In this document: one piece after another, positions 11,663 to 22,019 of the stretch
How positions within the stretch are numbered: the first letter of the stretch is position 1
How the letters are laid out: each line of letters begins with the position of its first letter
Source: Neonectria sp. B-13
Lineage: Eukaryota > Ascomycota > Sordariomycetes > Hypocreales > Nectriaceae
Assembly (NCBI GenBank): GCA_002682825.1
Contig: NOKP01000002.1
Coordinates: 3,661,378 to 3,725,377 of the forward strand
Reading direction: 5' to 3'
Length of the DNA stretch: 64,000 nucleotides
Position numbers and translations under genes: made by a program
The notes under the pieces: model-generated
Seen by the model: the letters and a program-made list of their open reading frames with translations, nothing else
What the model was told of the DNA's origin: nothing
Database searches by the model: none

Positions 11663-12436
11663 ACACCTATCAGCAACAGGCTTGAAAAGCAGTCGTTTAC
11701 TCGATTGGTGATATCGGTGCTTCACCCTATCACTAAATATGACAAGCCATATACCACCAAGGAAATGTTACAACATTTTCAAATCAAGTGCAAAGACCTT
11801 GACTTCAATACCGGCCAGGTTGGCAAGAACGTTGAACATTTCATCCAGCCCATCCCCCCAGAGGATAGACGAGTGGCTGAAGGAGACGAAGCCATGGACA
11901 ATTCGCCGGGACATTGTCGAAGAGGGCCGCATCGAGTCTGCCCTCGATCCTCAATGGGAGGCCAAATTGTTTCGGGATCTCATGGACTACTATCTCTGCC
12001 TGGGCGAGAAGGGCCATTTTGGCGTCATGCAAGCCCATACTCAGTGGGGGGCGGTTGTGTATGTCTAAGCCCTGTTCCCCCGTCTAGGATTTTTCTTTTC
12101 CTTGATAAACTAACGGCCTGAAAATTCGCGCAATAGGGTGTTCCGCGAGAAATATATCAACCGCTTATCCAGTGGCAATGCCGACTGGTGGCTTAGGAGC
12201 ATCTTTCATCAGCACCTCGGTCCGCCAACTTGCCCCAGCCGAAAGCTAGACCTTGACAAACCGCACACCATATGTTTCTCTCAGATAATGCTCTCCTGCA
12301 AGAAAATGTGCTCTCAACCAGCGAGCTTGCCTCTGTGTTGTTTGTAGGGCTCAACGACGGCTTGGGCATCCAGTACCAGAAGCACAACGTCATTCCAGTA
12401 ACTCTACTCCTGCTCTTTCTACGCTTGTATTCGTAG
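11663..12436 (+). pseudogene. Eroded coding region of unknown family with one intact intron
   Basis: Coding-like sequence runs through three frames. Frame A (from 11663) gives ...KYDKPYTTKEMLQHFQIK...EHFIQPIPP. A one-base shift near the C-run at about 11855 continues as RIDEWLKETKPWTIRRDI...LFRDLMDYYLCLGEKGHF...HTQWGAVV. A canonical intron (12059-12136: GTATGT, AACTAACGG branch, AATAG) joins it in phase to VFREKYINRLSS. A further shift near 12280 gives ...LSTSELASVLFVGLNDGLG up to a stop at 12436. The peptide quality and intact intron indicate a former or mis-sequenced gene rather than random frames. I do not recognise the family. No clear ATG start is visible. Frameshifts could be real decay or sequencing error in the C-run. 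Confidence 0.4.
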
Positions 12437-13476
12437 CTCGTGGCTGATATCTACCAACAACAAGTTACTCTGGTGTCGGCCTCTAACCGAACAGTCCGCG
12501 TCGTTCAGTGCATAATCGATATTCGCAACGCAAGCATCGAGGTTCGAAAGTATCCCCTCAATCACTTCGACAACGGTGTGATGGAAAATTAGCAGAAATA
12601 TATGATCTTATTAGGCTAGTTAGTAGGTGACCTCATAGGAAGGACGACTTGAGTATATTTTGGGTCCTGGAGACAGACCCAACAATTGGTATGCCCCTGG
12701 CAGTTCCAGGCGGTTATTGGACTCACTTGAGATTGTAATTTGACAAATCCCTTTTTGTTCTGGTGTATGAGGAGTTAAAGCACCAATTATGGAGTACTAA
12801 AAGGGTATACGGGTAATAGTTATATGCACTTGAACACTTATCTACATTATGTAAATGGACTGTCCGGAGAGAATGCACATGGACTTGCACCACCTGCATT
12901 GCTCAAGCCTTGAACCACGCTCTCGCCCCAATTTAAGACTTAAATGAAGATACGCAACCGACATTTTACTTGTCTTGCCATCCCACGACCACCCACAAAC
13001 GGGTGGCCTTATTCTCGGGCATGTAATGCCCCAATTACACCATATTTGTCCCTACGGACACCTCCTTGACACCACTCCTGGTAAGGCAAGGATCAATCAA
13101 TATGCGACCCTCTTTCTCCATGGAGATCGGCTCAGATTTCTTTCAGTGGTCTGACGGCACGTGGTGAGGTTGTGATTTGATGCATGTCGCGGTTCAGAAC
13201 GGAGACCTCCCACTGACCCGGGACACTACCACTCGCGTAACCGTAAGACACAGCCTCATGTACAGCGTATACTTGAGTAGGTAATTTAGCATTACAATCA
13301 TAAAACCTCATCCTATCATAAGGTAAATCCCCAAGCCTAAGGGCTATGAACCCATATTCCGTACTTAGGCAGTTCCTTAGCCCTAAAACCCTAAATATAT
13401 TACACAGTTTGAGCTGCCTTGAATACGTAGTAGTAGGCTTAAGACCGCAGCCGATGCGTGGTTATCTTCATTTAGT
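12437..13476. other. Spacer, nothing recognised
   Basis: About 1 kb of moderately AT-rich sequence with no long open frame. Near 13373-13400 there is a CCCTAAAACCCTAAA stretch that resembles telomere repeats only over two units. Confidence 0.5.
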
Positions 13477-13998
13477 TTAGGCATCCACCCGACTCTTCGC
13501 AGATCCTGTTGGTCTCGCGTTGATGCTGTCGGGTGCGTTTGAATGATCCAACAGAGTGGATCGAGGAGCCAACACTTTAGTCTCTTTGCAGTTGCGAGGC
13601 CCAGCTCCCTCTCTTGTCTTTACAATACTACCTCGCACGAACTTCGAAGCAACCAAGGTGATGTTATTCAAGATAGACAAGACGATGGCGGAGTCTATGG
13701 AGTACTCCGGTAGAGCTAGAAGGTCAGTTGGGTGGAGGTCAGCCTTCCCAATAACCTTCTGCGTCTGATGTGTAATATGGGAGAAGAGCTGATTCATTAA
13801 ATCTTCATGGTTGACAATCGCCAAGACGCTTCTGAAAGATCGTGTCATTTCTCCGTCGATGCGAGGCAAACAGTGCCATGCACTGATGGCGTCGCAAGAG
13901 GCTGCCCATTGACACACTCGACAGACAATGGCACTAAAGTTGGCCTGGAAGCGGCAAAGATCCTCATCTTCGTCCGGAACAGGGTGGTCCTCATCGTA
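13477..13998 (-). CDS. Hypothetical protein, 3' exon of an unknown or fragmentary gene
   Basis: An open exon of 174 codons (with stop) runs leftwards from a good acceptor (TCGCTCAG|TAC at 13998). It starts YDEDHPVPDEDEDLCRF and includes a Cys/Trp-rich patch (AIVCRVCQWAASC), then a regular helical-looking segment (RSFRSVLAIVNHEDLMNQLF..ITHQTQKVIG..DLLALPEYSIDSAIVLSILN). Upstream on the same strand (14019-14291) is an acidic Asp/Gly/Ser-rich stretch with a basic KKSRP/KRVRSK patch that could be an earlier exon (a weak phase-0 donor exists near 14080). A continuous gene model could not be established. No known family is recognised; it may be a live orphan gene or a remnant like the one at 11.7-12.4 kb. 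Confidence 0.35.
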   Translation of the reverse strand, partial: YDEDHPVPDEDEDLCRFQANFSAIVCRVCQWAASCDAISAWHCLPRIDGEMTRSFRSVLAIVNHEDLMNQLFSHITHQTQKVIGKADLHPTDLLALPEYSIDSAIVLSILNNITLVASKFVRGSIVKTREGAGPRNCKETKVLAPRSTLLDHSNAPDSINARPTGSAKSRVDA

Positions 13999-14510
13999 CT
14001 GAGCGATTCATTCCCCAATTATAGGAAATGGGTTGGGTTGGGTCGACTCTTCTTCGCTGCCTTTGACCTCGAGTGGCTTTTCGATCGAACCCTCTTATTA
14101 GAGGGCTCGCCAACGGCATTGATGTACTCCTCGCAGTCGTCGCTGTCGCCGCTGTCACCGCTGTCGCCCTCGTTATCCCCGTCACTGTCTGAGAGCTTAT
14201 CCTCCCGTCCCACGCAGACGAAGTCGTCCTCGATTTCTTCCATCTTCCCTTGCCCGCGCCTTCGGCCTTGCGCTGGATGGTCCCTTTTCAAGCCTTTTCG
14301 ATCGGTGCGATGCGTAAATTGAATAGATTTTGCAAGTTCATGGAGACTTGAATAAAGAACTGAAACTTGGCCGCTACAAACTTACAAAGTCGGATTTTTC
14401 GCGAATTCAGTTGTCCAGCGTCTTTTGATATTGCCACAATGTGATGAATTTGGTGCGGCGCACAAGGCAACCAACAACCAAATGTCCCCGCGGCTGGCTC
14501 CTGACACACA

Positions 14511-15613
14511 ACCAGTACATTTCCCTCGTGTGCAATGTATTTACATATCTAAAGGGCCTAAAGCCTCAGCTCCTAAGCTAAAGTTAAAGGGTTAAAAGCT
14601 GTAGGCTTAGACCTCAGTGCTCAGGTCTAAGATATTAGTGCTTAGGTCTAAGATCTTATCCTCAAGTCTTAACACATAAATAAGTTACAATAGTAGTAAG
14701 AGAAGTTATACAAATATCAAGACTGGTTATTACCACTGTTAAATTGCTAAATATCAATGTTGAGAGTGTATTCACAGCTGGGAAGGAGTCCCGGAGAACT
14801 TCATCCAACGTCCACCACTGTCATAGTCAGTACTATAGAGTCCAAAACCAGCACGACATTCGCCCGTATTCTAGTTCCATGCTTACAGTGTTTCCCAACC
14901 TAGTGTACAACATTAAATTGCTCTTACGCTATGTGACAAACGCGGGAGCAGGGGTAAGATGCACGCCATCTGTAGATCCTCAAGCCCAAGGTGGAGACTG
15001 AGGCTCTGCGACGCACAACTACAAGTGTGCGCTATAGTGGGCATTATCGCCATAATGCTCATGTTAATACCATAACTATTCTCGTGCATTTGCTCCTTGT
15101 ACACCACTGCCTTATGCGAAAAAATATGCCCACATCAGGAGCCGGACCTGAGACCTCTTACCCGTCACTCAATGCTTCTTAGTCGAGGAGGATGCTTCTT
15201 CTCGGTCAAGAGAGATGCGTTTTGGTTCAGAGGGATGCGTCTCCTCCTTACCCCCTTCCTCCCCAGGTGAATCTGGAACCTCTAACACCATTGCCAGTTG
15301 AGTGACGGAAGCGCGCTAACTGCTGCGCAGTGCGGGCTGTTGTTGATAAAAAAGACTACATGTTCTGGGTGATAGCACATGGTACTGGGGCAGGGATTCA
15401 GACTGGCCCTGATAGGCAGTGGTCTCCAGGACTGCTCCTTCCCCAGTTGGCTATCCAGACCCAGCACCAGCCAGCTGCCCGCCAGTCAACTCAGAGCGAG
15501 ATGCCATTCGAGAGAAAACTCGTTACGCGCCTCAGGTACGCCACAAGGAAGTCATGTGCTATATAATTGTGTGCGTGCTGCAAAATTCTCTCTTTTCCCT
15601 TTCTCAACAGTCA
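14511..15613. other. AT-rich spacer with short direct and inverted repeats
   Basis: No supported gene. The start is AT-rich with a small repeat cluster at 14606-14652. Further on, only short open frames occur. A TATATAA-like word (about 15559) and a pyrimidine-rich tract precede the minisatellite but have no attached gene. Confidence 0.45.
14606..14652. repeat. Small inverted/direct repeat cluster (CTTAGACCT / AGGTCTAAG)
   Basis: CTTAGACCT at 14606-14614 is the inverse complement of AGGTCTAAG at 14623-14631 and again at 14644-14652 (21-bp spacing). The two AGGTCTAAGAT copies are direct repeats. It could form a small hairpin. No terminator or element identity is supported. Confidence 0.7.
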
Positions 15614-16229
15614 ACTAGCATCAACGCATACTTCCTGACTGGCATCGACGCAGACTTCCTGACTGACATCGACGCATCCTCCCTGACTAGCATCGATGCA
15701 TACTACCTGACTGGCATCAACGCATGCCTCCTTCTGGCATCAATACAAGCCTCTCTCCTGACTTGCATCGACGCATGCCTCCTGACTGGCATCGGCGCAT
15801 ACCCCCTGACTGGCACGACGCATACTACCTGACTAGCATCGATGCAAACCTTCTGACTGGCATCGACGCATACTTCCTAACTGGCATCGACGCACACTTC
15901 CTGATTGGCATCGACGCACACTTCCTGAGTGGCATCGACGCATACTTCCTGACCGGCATCGACGAATACTTCCTGACTGGCACAACGCATGCCTCCTGAG
16001 TGGCATCGACGCATACTTCCTGACTGGCATCGACGCATACTTCTAGACTGGCATCGACGAATACTTCCTGACTGACATTGACGTCTACTTCCAGACTGGC
16101 ATCGACACATACTTCCTGACTGGCATCGACGAATACTTCCTGACTGACATCGACGCATACTTCCAGACTGGCATCGATGCATACTTCCAGACTGGCATCG
16201 ATGCATACTTCCTGACCGGCATCGACGAG
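15614..16229. repeat. 24-bp minisatellite, about 25 copies
   Basis: Tandem units of 24 bp built around ACTGGCATCGACGC followed by ATACTTCCTG, with scattered substitutions and a few irregular units (near 15725-15760, 15810 and 15980). Many units contain the near-palindrome GCATCGATGC. Because 24 is a multiple of three, frames stay open on both strands: the + strand reads repeated TGIDAYFL, the - strand repeated RRCQSGSM. Stops in some units on each strand argue against a real protein. The array ends abruptly at 16229, where glycine-rich coding sequence of the next gene begins. Confidence 0.95.
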
Positions 16230-16697
16230 TTTGGTGGAGGTGGTGGCCAGTGGCCTCCGTGGCGGCGGTGGTGGTCGTCATGGTGGTGGCCGTGGAGGCG
16301 GTCCCGGAGGTGATGGCCCGGGCCGCGCTCGCGGCCGGAAGTGTTACCGTGTAAGCATGGTATACCATGGGAGATGAGACCACTCAAAGCTAATGTCGAA
16401 AAGTGTGGAGTTGTCGGCCATTTGGCCAAAGATTGCCTGGCCCCGGCCCCCCGACGCCGCTCGGCGTCTCCCGCCCGTGCCCCCGCCCCCGCCCGCGACC
16501 GCACACCTCCCCGGGACCGCGCCGCCGAGGTTCCCGCCGAGGCCGTCCCCGAGATTCCTAGTCTCGGGTTCTCCCGAGGGGAGAAGGAGGAGGAGAAGGA
16601 GAAGGAGAAGGAGAAGGAGGTTGACGAGGAGAAGGAGGCGGAGAAGGAGGGAGAGGAGGAGGACGAGGAGATGGCGGATGCCGGCGCCCACGACTAG
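16230..16697 (+). pseudogene. RGG-rich single zinc-knuckle (CCHC) protein, 3' part; 5' end replaced by or lost at minisatellite
   Basis: Exon 1 ends at 16350 and exon 2 is 16404-16697, with a 53-nt intron (GTAAGC, CTAAT branch, AAAAG) that splits the zinc knuckle. The joined motif is CYRCGVVGHLAKDC (C-X2-C-X4-H-X4-C), preceded by a Gly/Arg-rich stretch (GGGGGRHGGGRGGGPGG). It is followed by an Arg/Ser/Pro segment (RRRSASPARAPAPARDR) and a highly charged Glu/Lys tail ending EEMADAGAHD. CCHC knuckles with RGG regions usually bind single-stranded RNA or DNA. No start codon or further knuckles are found. Upstream, the glycine frame meets the minisatellite at 16229, and a frame change around 16245-16255 seems needed to keep Gly-rich coding. 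Either the true 5' exons were displaced by repeat growth, or this is a 5'-truncated copy. It could also be a gene whose start I failed to see. Confidence 0.55.
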
Positions 16698-16884
16698 TGG
16701 GGTGGGTCCACCGAGGACGCCACGAGTGCCTGGGAGTGATCCTCTCTCGACACCAACCTGTGTTTTGGGTGGTCTTTCTTGTTTATACCTTGCTATAATT
16801 AACGAAGAATGTCTTGGGGCCGAGATGCTACGATATGAAGTTCAGAAGACGCCACACAAAATGAAAGATATATACTAGGGTCAG

Positions 16885-17024
16885 TCCTAACCTTACCTAA
16901 ACTTCGGCCCTGACCTAAGCATTGGTTATCCTCACTTCCCTAAATACTAATCCTAACCTTACCTAAACTTTGGTCCTGACCTAATCATTGTTTACCCTCA
17001 CTACCCTGAGTACTAATCCTAACC
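16885..17024. repeat. 66-bp tandem duplication (2.1 copies)
   Basis: Copy 1 at 16885-16950 and copy 2 at 16951-17016 both begin TCCTAACCTTACCTAAACTT and differ at about 8 positions. A third copy starts (TCCTAACC) at 17017 and stops. The differences are mostly transitions. Confidence 0.85.
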
Positions 17025-17509
17025 ACCGACATTATCCCTTTATTCAATTTCTTCAATAATACGAATGAGGTTTGAGGGCTAAGCTGTTGTTGTTGTGAGG
17101 TTTGATTGAGTTACTCGAATCGATGTGTCAGGTGCGCATGTATTGGAAAGTAGATTGCTTCGTCAATCTAGGTTGCAAGACCAAAATGGTTGTCGCGCGA
17201 CAGATGATCAACTTTATTGAGGATATTGAGACGCACGTATAGAATTGCCTTATATGTATGCAGGTAGGTCTGGTCGTTCTTGAGCCTGGGAGTTCCCGAG
17301 TAATTCAGCAGAGAACTCTCACAAGACGCTCATGGTCCGCTTCTTCTCTCTCACTATCGTCACATCATGAATGATTGAGCATATTGCGATCAATCTAGAG
17401 TCTGTTCGTTTACGAGAACGTCGGGGATTAATGGTTATAAAGCCGGTAGTGGTTGCACAACCGCTTGGGACATAGTTTAAGACAAAAGACGAGAGTAAAC
17501 GCGAATGTA

Positions 17510-17586
17510 AAAGCTGGGGATGTGATCAGAAGTTGGCTACCTCAAAGTAACCTGACTGAGTCTCCTGATTTACCCATCATCCGCAT
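17510..17586 (+). repeat. 77-bp dispersed repeat, copy 2
   Basis: Same orientation and length as 10992-11068, about 88% identical, ungapped. It starts AAAGCTGGGGATGTGATCAG and ends CCATCATCCGCAT. Flanks are unrelated. Confidence 0.85.
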
Positions 17587-17762
17587 CGTATTGAAATTAG
17601 TCCAGTTCGTCCGTTGCATCTGGTTAATGACCAGACTATCACATCGTTGCCGCATTATGTATGGTGTCCATCCACCCTTGACCTCGCCCTCAAGTCAGAT
17701 ATCGCGCTTTTCCAGAGCTGTGGCTGCCATCTTTACGTTCCCGCTCATACCTGGTCGCCCCA

Positions 17763-20488
17763 TCAGGTATACAGCGTCTCAGTCCAAGTGTTGACCTGCA
17801 TCCCCCGCTCGGCCATCTCAGCATCTCTCAAAAACTCCAGCGGGAACCACACCAGGTGACCCTTAATCTGGTTGAGCTTGTTGCGTGCATCCTCGGGGGG
17901 CATGAACTGGTCGAAGATGTGACCGGCCTTGATACCTTTCGGAGGTAGGAATCTGTCGTAGTCTTCGAACGTTTTGACTACGTGACAGTTAGCATGCACA
18001 TGGAATTTGAGGGAAGATTAAGTACTCACTATGGTTATCTGGATCAGAATGAAACAAACGGAACGCATTTGTGTTTATTTGGCATTGAGTCGTCCATTTC
18101 TCCCAGAGCGCGTCGCTGAGCGGATCTTCCATGAACAGCCAGCTCTCGTCCTTGTCGTGAATGTCATTGTCAGGGCTCACTGACGGCGGCATGGCGTTGA
18201 TGTCATCCTTCGCATCGAAGGTCTGTGCGGGCAGGAGCCCCATGTGCTCTCGCCAGAGATACCGTCGCAGTGTGGTCGCATGGTAACCGGCCTCGTAGGG
18301 CTTGCCGTCCATCATGATTCCAACCTTGCGCGTGTCTTCCATGACGATGCTGATTTCACTATCATGGTCGCCATTCTGGCTACGGTCGTTCAGGTTGCTT
18401 GATCCACAAACCGCGATCCGGTCGTCCACGATGAGAAGTTTGGCATGCACGTAGAGCTCTTCCTGAACCCAGTTTTTGATCTCAGACTCGGGGTCATCTT
18501 CATACCAGAGCTCATCGGTCAGCGGGCCCGAATCAGCCATGGCGTGGTGGGCCACGGAGGCGGAACTGATGACTTTCTCTTTGGGCATGGCCTCCTCAAA
18601 GAGCTTTCGGGACTCCATAGTCCTTTGAATAGACGCGTCCATGTCTTTCTTCTTCATCTTGTGACGCATGTGCTCATCCCCGTCACTATCGTTGGGATCG
18701 TATGTTCCGTGAATACCCTCGCCCATTATCTCTTCAGCCTCGGCTCGTTGAACCTGTTGGTAGCTGATTCCAGTCTTCTTCTCCGTCTGTGTAATTCCGG
18801 GAGTCTTATTCAGACGATCGTAAGACCGTAGGTTGAAGAAGAAGATGTGCTTGGTCGGATCCACGCCCTGAGCACGGCACTGCTCGAAGATGGAGTGCTC
18901 GCCTCTGCAGATGGATTTATACTGGTAGTCCATAATGGCCCTAGTTCCGGCTGCCGCATTCTCTCTCAAATCTCCAGCGAATCCAGGAATCGCCGGCAGA
19001 ACCACGATCACCCTGAATTTCCTGTTTTCCTTTCCGGCACGGACGACCGCATCGACGATGGCACGGCCGATGGTGTTGCGAACAGGAGCCTGCTGATCTC
19101 CGGTGGAGGTGATGAAGAACTGGTTCTCGATGTAGACGTAGTGCTGAGCATTGCGGATGATGTCAATGTATGCATTCTGGATAGAGTGTTCTGTAAGGAT
19201 TCCACTCGACCAATCTGCACTCGACCGCACAATTTGGGCTTTGACCGTTCCACGGTTATCGAGGTTCTTGGTGGCAAGCGCTGTAAGTGGGTGGTGCACA
19301 TATTCGCCGACCGGGTGCTTGGGTCGCTGGACACCGATGAGGTCCTCGTCATCGCCTTCGCGACCCTCCAGAATGATCCAGTCGAATCGCTCGTCGCGCT
19401 TGTACTTGTCACGTTTGACAAAGTTCCACCGTAGAACAAAGTGCTCTGCAATGTCATACACGCAGGGTCCAATCAGGGCCATGGAGACGTCGTGCCATGG
19501 CATTCGGCCGTACTCGGCTTTGCTGAGTTCGTTGTCTTGCCACGAGCCCACATCTTGAAAATCTACAACCCCGGTTCATAAGCACTTAATATCATCAAAT
19601 AGACGCAATAGAGACCCACCGAGTACCCTGTTATTATTAAAATCTTGGCCGGGAAAGATCTCTTCACGAACGCCTTCGGGGTGGACGTCGGAAAGGGGGT
19701 GTTGGTGGGCGTCCCATCGGCCGAAGCAGAGGTCCAAACCGCCGATGAAGGCCATCGCGTAATCAATCACAATAAACTTTTCGTGATGACTAAACTTTAG
19801 AGAAGCGTCTGCACCGTTCTCGAAAGGCGAGTGATCAGGGTGTCGCATTACTCGAATGTTTCCGTAGCCGGGGGTGCCTTTGGGGCACAGTTGAGTGAGG
19901 GCATGTTTGGTGTGCGCCGAGTTGCAGGTTAGAGCCGCCTCAACCTCCTTGTATACGCTGACATAGATTTTGACGCCTTCCTCAGCTTTTCTCTTTAAAA
20001 GTTTGTCCAATCGATATTCTTGAGCCCCGTAAGCCGGGCGGCGCAGGAAGAGTTCGGGTGAGAGCCACCAGTCGGTGATGTAGATGGACTCCTTGGCCTG
20101 CTCGAGCGCGACTGAGACGGCCCAGAAATAATCGCGACCGTCCACATACCACTTGATCAGATTGCCTTCGCGCTCGGGGAAATATGAATTGAATCGGTTT
20201 TCGTCGCATTTCTTCGTGCGCTTCGCATCACACTCTTGCTCGTGAGCCTCATCGTGGCGGTGATTGGTGTTAACGATGTTCCCCAGTTTCCCGATTTTAT
20301 GTCTTGGTTATGTCAGCAGGAGGTACATGGCTGCGGCGGGTGAGGACTGACTTTTGATGAATGAATTTGACCTTGGCGTCTTCGAGTTTCGAGTCGTGGA
20401 TGCTCTCTTTGAGCCCATCGATGAGGCTCGACAGGCCAAATCGGCTTCTCCTCTTGCTGCTGCTGTCTTCCTTTGTGGTGTCCGACAT
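17763..20488 (-). CDS. Phospholipase D, two HKD motifs, no PX/PH domain
   Basis: Hydrolyses phospholipids (mainly phosphatidylcholine) to phosphatidic acid and a free head group at membranes. Exons 20352-20488, 19620-20302, 18030-19562 and 17763-17977 give 855 residues, with phases matching at all three introns. Two catalytic HxKxxxxD motifs are visible: HHEKFIVID (about 219-226) with the following IGG, and VHAKLLIVD (about 646-653) followed by GSSNLNDRS. The N-terminus begins MSDTTKED and carries a conserved FIHQKHKIGKLGN segment. There is no room for PX or PH domains, so this is the short fungal PldA-like form and not the Spo14/PLD1 long form. A charged insert (about 555-590, with HMRHKMKKKD) separates the two lobes. 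The neighbour across a 1.5-kb spacer is the glycolipid transfer gene, transcribed divergently. Confidence 0.93.
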
Positions 20489-22019
20489 GATGTACAGCGG
20501 GTTCGGCCGGGGTCCGGGGTACTAAGGGTCGGGTGATTCCCCGATTTGGCAATTTGGGACGGAGATGGGATTGCGGAGAGGGAAGGGACGAGAAGAAAGG
20601 AAGGAGGAACGGAGGGGCCTTAAAGCAACGACAAGTTTGAGTTCCAGTAGTTCTTAGCGAAAACGGACGCGACATGGGCCGGAAAAAGCGGCACGGCTGA
20701 GAGGAATACGGCACTGGGCAGACGATGTCATCGGTTGGTGGGCGCTGAGAAGCTCTCGCCAAGACCCCAAAGCAGGTTCTGTTTTGTCCTTCGTACGTCG
20801 AAGTGGGGGAAATTCTTGGGACTTTAGTTTCGCCATGTCCATGGCTTGCAAGCTAGGGCACTGCTCCCGCTCAGATCCCATGGCTACTCCCAGTCCCGCG
20901 ACCAAAAGCTGCTGCTTTTAGCACCAAATGTGTTTTTAGAGGGTCTGCCTGCAGGGCATCGCGGATCACGCCGTGGTCTCATAGGCTACGAGGAGGGGCT
21001 GGAGCTCTAGGCGGAGGCTGGGCTGAAGTGCTTGGGGATCCATTGGCGCTCTGGAGAAGCTTGTGAAAGGACTCTGGTGGCTCTCAGGATGCGCCTGGTT
21101 TCCTCGCCGTTCATCAAGTTCCCCTGCATCGCGGATCTCCTGTAGTGTGCCTGGATTGTTGATCGGGGTTCTTGAAATTGATGGGGTTGCAAGGGGGCCA
21201 TGGTGGGATGGTTTTAAGAGCATGACGTCACTAAGAGCTCTCGAGCCACCAGCTTTGGGGCGATAACGAGGGGTCAATCTGCTGAAAGTGAAGACCGTTC
21301 TCCGAAGGTAATACATTTATTGTTTGCTGCGTCCTTTCCTCTGCTACATGAACATGTTTCGAATAGCGGGCTGAGCACCCGAGACTGTTTTTTCCCTGGA
21401 CTTGGCGAAGATTGGCGAGCATGCCCAATGTCCTCCCTTCGGTGAGGGTATAATCAAGCGGTCACAGCAAGGGACAGAATCGAGTGCGCCTTAGGTAAGG
21501 GAAAAGGAGAATTCCATGACCTGGGTATCATCCTCTGCACAATTGCAAGGGGAAACCAGGGGTGAGCATTACGACGAATGCCAGGGAGTTATGACAACAC
21601 GCAATGGCCAGACAAGCTCACCTCCTCTGCTAAGCTCTCCTTGGACTCGTTCTGCTGGTGCTGAGCGGTGAAGCTCGTCTCAGCTCTTGCGTTGCCCCTC
21701 GTCAGCGAACCCCATGAACTCGTACCATCCCCACCCAAATCACGCCGGGTGGGGTTTGAGGTGCCTTATCGGAGCTGGATAGTTCCGGCCCCGTTGCAGC
21801 ACAGTGTTGCGGCGACTCGCAGGGCCTTCTGGAGCTGTAGCTCTTATCAATCCACACTGTGCACTGCCCCTCCTTAGCTCGCCCCCTCGTTCGTCTCAGC
21901 TATTACCCAAAGGGACAGCTTGACCGCTAACTTCTATCCTTTGTTATCATCCTTCTGCTCGACTCTCATCACTCTTCCTTTCTTTCTCTGCAACACTCCC
22001 TCACCACAACTCGCCCATC
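20489..22019. promoter_or_regulatory. Divergent intergenic region between phospholipase D and HET-C2
   Basis: About 1.5 kb that must contain both promoters. The 120 bp before the HET-C2 start are strongly pyrimidine-rich (CT tracts, 21915-22010), typical of well-expressed filamentous-fungal genes. No clear TATA box was identified on either side, and no gene is supported within it. Confidence 0.5.

Larger units (their letters stand above)
16698..17762. other. Spacer with a 66-bp tandem duplication and a dispersed repeat
   Basis: No gene is supported. It contains the tandem duplication at 16885-17024 and the second copy of the 77-bp dispersed repeat (17510-17586). Its right end is the 3' flank of the phospholipase D gene. 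Confidence 0.5.

Noticed and set aside
13373..13400. CCCTAAAACCCTAAA as an interstitial telomere repeat
   Set aside because: Only two imperfect units in an AT-rich spacer, with no array.
15724..16383. Periodic 8-residue repeat proteins on either strand of the minisatellite
   Set aside because: A 24-bp unit automatically keeps frames open. Individual units contain stops or frame-breaking indels, and no start context or conserved flank was seen.
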